A stretch of DNA of 64,000 nt from Pedobacter alluvionis (GTDB taxonomy: Bacteria > Bacteroidota > Bacteroidia > Sphingobacteriales > Sphingobacteriaceae). The position numbers and the translations under genes were made by a program. This document shows, piece by piece, positions 61,531-64,000 of this stretch (positions are counted from its first letter, which is position 1; each line of letters begins with the position of its first letter). The stretch covers positions 1,240,001 to 1,304,000 of the forward strand of contig NZ_RCCK01000011.1 in NCBI RefSeq assembly GCF_003664035.1, read 5' to 3'. The notes under the pieces were generated by a model, which made no database searches, was not told where the DNA came from, and saw nothing but the letters and a program-made list of their open reading frames with translations.

Positions 61531-61911
61531 GAATAATAACCTATAACTACTAAGAATTGAAATCTGTTAAATGAAGAATTTGTTTCGGTCTGTGCGGACA
61601 CAGACCGAGGAATCGGTTTTTTGAAATCAGTCCAAAATCGACACCGCCAAGTCCCCTTGGTCTGTGTCCTCACAGACCAATAATCAAATAACTACCAATA
61701 ATTGGAATCTGTTAAACAAAGATTTGTTTCGGTCTGTGGGGACACAGACCGGGGAATCGGTTTTTTGAAATCAGTCCAAAATCGACACCGCCAAGCCCCC
61801 TTGGTCTGTGTCCTCACAGACCAATAATCAAATAACTACCAATAATTGGAATCTGTTAAACAAAGATTTGTTTCGGTCTGTGGGGACACAGACCGGGGAA
61901 TCAGAATTTTG
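61531..61911. repeat. 144-bp tandem array of paired REP palindromes
   Basis: A unit of exactly 144 bp repeats about 2.6 times. Each unit carries palindrome A (CGGTCTGTG, loop GGGA or CGGA, CACAGACCG; at 61587-61608, 61731-61752, 61875-61896) and palindrome B (TTGGTCTGTG, loop TCCT, CACAGACCAA; at 61658-61681 and 61802-61825). A and B have the same stem core, and their loops show opposite orientation, as in BIMEs. The second and third units are nearly identical; the first is more diverged. Together with the arrays at both ends this fills the 520-base spacer 61458-61977. Confidence 0.85.
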
Positions 61912-61942
61912 ATATCAATCCAAAATAAGCAATCGCCAGTAG

Positions 61943-61977
61943 ACTCCCGACTTAAGACTACTGACTCCGAACTAACC
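61943..61977 (-). repeat. GACTNNN heptamer array at the right edge of the RAYT island
   Basis: GACTCCC, GACTTAA, GACTACT, GACTCCG, AACTAAC in exact 7-base steps, ending directly at the stop codon of the nucleoid-associated protein gene. GACT is the reverse complement of the AGTC words at 60831-60865. Confidence 0.65.
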
Positions 61978-63036
61978 TTACTCTTCTTCCCTAAAATACA
62001 CCTTATAAAAGTTCATCGATTTATCATCGTCGTAACCTTTTTCGATCATGTCTTTATTGCCATGGATATAGATGTGGAAGTTCTTATCCAGTTTTAAGAC
62101 ACTTTTATAAGCCCGAGCCTGTTTTTTAACGGCAGATTCGGCGATCTCAAAATGATCAGCTATCGGACTTTCGAACTCTTCTTCGTAGTTTTTCTTATAA
62201 TTCTTGAACGATTCGATCCCTTCGGCATTACCGATTACCTCATTCCCGAATTCTTCAATATCAAAGGTTTCTTTTTCTTTGAAGTATTTCATCGAACGGT
62301 TTAAAAGATCAATTTTATCCGCTTTGCTAATTTCATAATCATCATCGAGTTTTTGCGTAACGAAGTTTTTGTAAACTCCTAAAACGTTATTGGTTTGGTT
62401 ATAACTATCGTTCCTGATTTTCAGCTTCAAAAACTCATCCTTCCAATAAACGGCAGAATCGTTGCTACTTTTCGATTGATCCAGCACAACAACTTTATAG
62501 CCTTCTTCTTTGTCTACGTTAAAGATCAGGCAGCCCTTATCTAATTTGTTAATGCTGATCGCCTCTTGCTCATAGCTCATATTAAAGCCATCAAGTTCTG
62601 GATAAACCTTTAAGTAAGTATCTTTGGTTTCAGATTTAAAAATTCCCAAAACATCCAGTTGCTCCCCTTCTATCTGCACTTTTTCGAAATAGGCAACATA
62701 CAATTCACCCGATTTAATTTTTGGATGGTTAGCCACATCGTATAAATATTTGGCCAGTTGTTGAGAGTCTTCATGAAAAAGCGCATTGTTTTCAAAAATC
62801 TCATTCGCAAAGTGGAATACTTCGTTCAGCGCTAAATTATCATTGGGATGATAAAAACGGTAAACTTCATTAACCTTTTCGAAAGGCTTCAAGAAATACT
62901 GCATCAGCAGGTTTCCTAATAGTTCATCCTCGATTTTTAAAGGGGCATCAGATAATTTATAATACTCTTCAACCAGTTTATTACCGGTATGGTGGATGGA
63001 AAGTTGCTTAAGCGAAGCCTCGAAAAATGAAATCAT
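61978..63036 (-). CDS. Nucleoid-associated protein (NdpA/YejK family)
   Basis: 352 residues. The layout LSIHHTGNKLVEE, then LPELDGFNMSYEQEAISINKLDKGCLIFN-like regions and a C-terminal IHIYGNKDMIEKGYDD fit the 37-kDa nucleoid-associated protein family (NdpA). The family binds DNA in the nucleoid, and some members are nuclease-like or defence-linked. No membrane segment or signal is seen. It is a single-gene unit between the RAYT island and a thioredoxin gene. Confidence 0.82.
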   Translation of the reverse strand: MISFFEASLKQLSIHHTGNKLVEEYYKLSDAPLKIEDELLGNLLMQYFLKPFEKVNEVYRFYHPNDNLALNEVFHFANEIFENNALFHEDSQQLAKYLYDVANHPKIKSGELYVAYFEKVQIEGEQLDVLGIFKSETKDTYLKVYPELDGFNMSYEQEAISINKLDKGCLIFNVDKEEGYKVVVLDQSKSSNDSAVYWKDEFLKLKIRNDSYNQTNNVLGVYKNFVTQKLDDDYEISKADKIDLLNRSMKYFKEKETFDIEEFGNEVIGNAEGIESFKNYKKNYEEEFESPIADHFEIAESAVKKQARAYKSVLKLDKNFHIYIHGNKDMIEKGYDDDKSMNFYKVYFREEE

Positions 63037-63187
63037 AGCAGCAAAAATAACAAAATGATTGGTTAACCTTACTCAAAAATCACATAGCCATTCTTCAACC
63101 AATTGTTCACATTCGCTCAAATACAGAAATCATTTCAGCATCAAATTTTATTGATTAAAATTTTAAAGTTGATAAGATAGATAGAAA

Positions 63188-63760
63188 CTAGCGGCTACTT
63201 TTTAATTTATTAATGAAATCAATGATCTTTTGATCGGCATAATTTGCCACGCCTTCATGCCTGAAAGATAGTCTGCCCTGTTTATCAAAAATGACAGTTG
63301 TGGGCAAGGCGCCCGCAAATACTTTTTCCGGAATATCACTATCTACTTTATAAATTGGCATTGCATATTTACGGTCGGACATAAACTTGCCCGATTTAGC
63401 AAAATCACCATCAGCATCCGCAAAAATGAAAACTATATCTTTATCCTCTTTAAATTGTGTATAAAGCTTGTTAATTGAAGGCATTTCGGCCCTACATGGC
63501 GGACACCAGGTTGCCCAAAAATTGAGAAAAATAATCTTACCTTTTAAATCTCCCAGATCAATCAGATTTCCTTTAACATCTTTAAACCGGATCCCGTTGA
63601 GACCTGCAACATTTTCTTTAGGTGTTTCAACAGTAGGCTTATAGAAACCAATCTCCATCAATCCTTTAATAAAAAATGCTTTTGCATCGGGTACAAAAAC
63701 AATTACCAATAGGAAAATGACAAATAAAGCGTTTAATATATTTTTCCTGATGAACTTCAT
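63188..63760 (-). CDS. Membrane-anchored TlpA/ResA-type thioredoxin
   Basis: 190 residues. An N-terminal helix (about 9-24) anchors the protein, leaving the thioredoxin domain in the periplasm. FLNFWATWCPPCRAEMP has the active-site pair Cys86 and Cys89. GALPTTVIFDKQGRL contains the cis-proline. It probably reduces disulfides of exported proteins or apocytochromes. The gene is alone; the partner is unknown. Confidence 0.9.
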   Translation of the reverse strand: MKFIRKNILNALFVIFLLVIVFVPDAKAFFIKGLMEIGFYKPTVETPKENVAGLNGIRFKDVKGNLIDLGDLKGKIIFLNFWATWCPPCRAEMPSINKLYTQFKEDKDIVFIFADADGDFAKSGKFMSDRKYAMPIYKVDSDIPEKVFAGALPTTVIFDKQGRLSFRHEGVANYADQKIIDFINKLKSSR

Positions 63761-63947
63761 TAATTATTTGTTTTCTGTAGCGCAAATCATAACAAAATAG
63801 GTTTGCAATTGATATTTGAATAATTTATGCTAAGATTATTGTACCGCTTACGTTAAACTATCGATTAAATAAAGGGTCATAACACTATAAAAACAATCTT
63901 ACTTTGTAAATATATATAATTGCTTAAGAATTACTACTTTTGGCCTG

Positions 63948-64000
63948 TTGAAAAAGCATAGACAAAACATTCAAAAATATTTATCGGTATTTATGCTGAT
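63948..64000 (+). CDS. Start of a gene cut by the window end (partial)
   Basis: A TTG opens a frame MKKHRQNIQKYLSVFMLI that runs to the window edge without a stop. The basic start followed by a hydrophobic stretch looks like a signal peptide. A TACTTTTG box at 63935-63942 lies only 5 bases upstream, so the transcript would be nearly leaderless. Only 17 codons are visible, so the call is tentative. Confidence 0.35.
   Translation, partial: MKKHRQNIQKYLSVFML

Noticed and set aside
61458..61673. N-terminal extension of the RAYT reading frame
   Set aside because: The extra 72 codons are made of REP palindrome and tandem repeat sequence, and the family begins near the ATG at 61457.
61531..61911. 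Repeated palindromes as a CRISPR array
   Set aside because: The intervening sequences are themselves repeated with a 144-bp period, so there are no unique spacers, and no cas gene is present.
61846..62097. Open frame of 83 residues on the plus strand
   Set aside because: It spans the REP array and the antisense of the nucleoid-associated protein gene; no coding signal.

Overview
The window is a stretch of chromosome from a member of the Bacteroidota, most likely Sphingobacteriaceae (Pedobacter-like). The evidence is AT-rich DNA, many lipoproteins with a Cys-Lys-Lys mature end, families typical of the phylum (DUF4270, DUF4369-type TlpA, DUF4920, MG2/plug proteins, the 29-residue COX24-like protein upstream of rng), promoters of the phylum type (TTG, 19-20 bp, TAnnTTTG) and frequent TTG starts. 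No rRNA, tRNA, CRISPR array or prophage was found.

Layout. 1-5063 is a surface-glycan locus: the end of an MsbA-like ABC exporter, a WbsX-type protein, three GT2-like glycosyltransferases and an acyltransferase. 5180-9978 holds two tandemly duplicated MACPF (perforin-like) lipoproteins and an S41 peptidase lipoprotein. A MACPF pair beside a surface-glycan locus recalls the Bacteroidales secreted antimicrobial proteins (BSAPs). After a small XRE regulator and a DUF4143 ATPase comes the rimP-nusA-infB operon (11859-16796), with a promoter and a terminator-like hairpin in its short leader.

16918-35457 is mostly housekeeping: an acyl-CoA dehydrogenase, a flippase-like protein, panD and panC, a half-length GT5-like protein with a DUF4270 lipoprotein, ssb, mutY, an HU-TPR-COX24-rng operon, radA, ilvE and kynA. 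It ends with a CLC-F type fluoride transporter preceded by a promoter and a fluoride (crcB) riboswitch. 35751-53686 carries a SerB-ACT fusion, an epimerase, an arginase-fold protein without its metal ligands, a TlpA-like thioredoxin, and a long leftward gene run (enoyl-CoA hydratase, SDR, DoxX-like, DUF2071, methyltransferase, membrane protein, purD, SUKH). An MG2/plug outer-membrane protein, dcd, a PPTase with lipB, a GDSL lipoprotein and small membrane proteins follow. 53683-60832 is an RDD / SpoIIM / DUF4129 / DUF4350 / MoxR / DUF58 membrane-linked cluster. 60871-61911 is a REP-associated tyrosine transposase (RAYT) with inverted palindromes. A nucleoid-associated protein, a membrane-anchored thioredoxin and a partial gene close the window.

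The spacers are unusually structured. There are strong bidirectional terminators, at least three classes of dispersed palindromic element, and arrays of degenerate 7- or 8-bp words in several gene-end spacers, often as inverted left and right arms that touch stop codons. The best candidates for a less described system are the duplicated MACPF pair beside the glycan genes, the RAYT island sitting between inverted heptamer arrays, and the heptamer arrays themselves.
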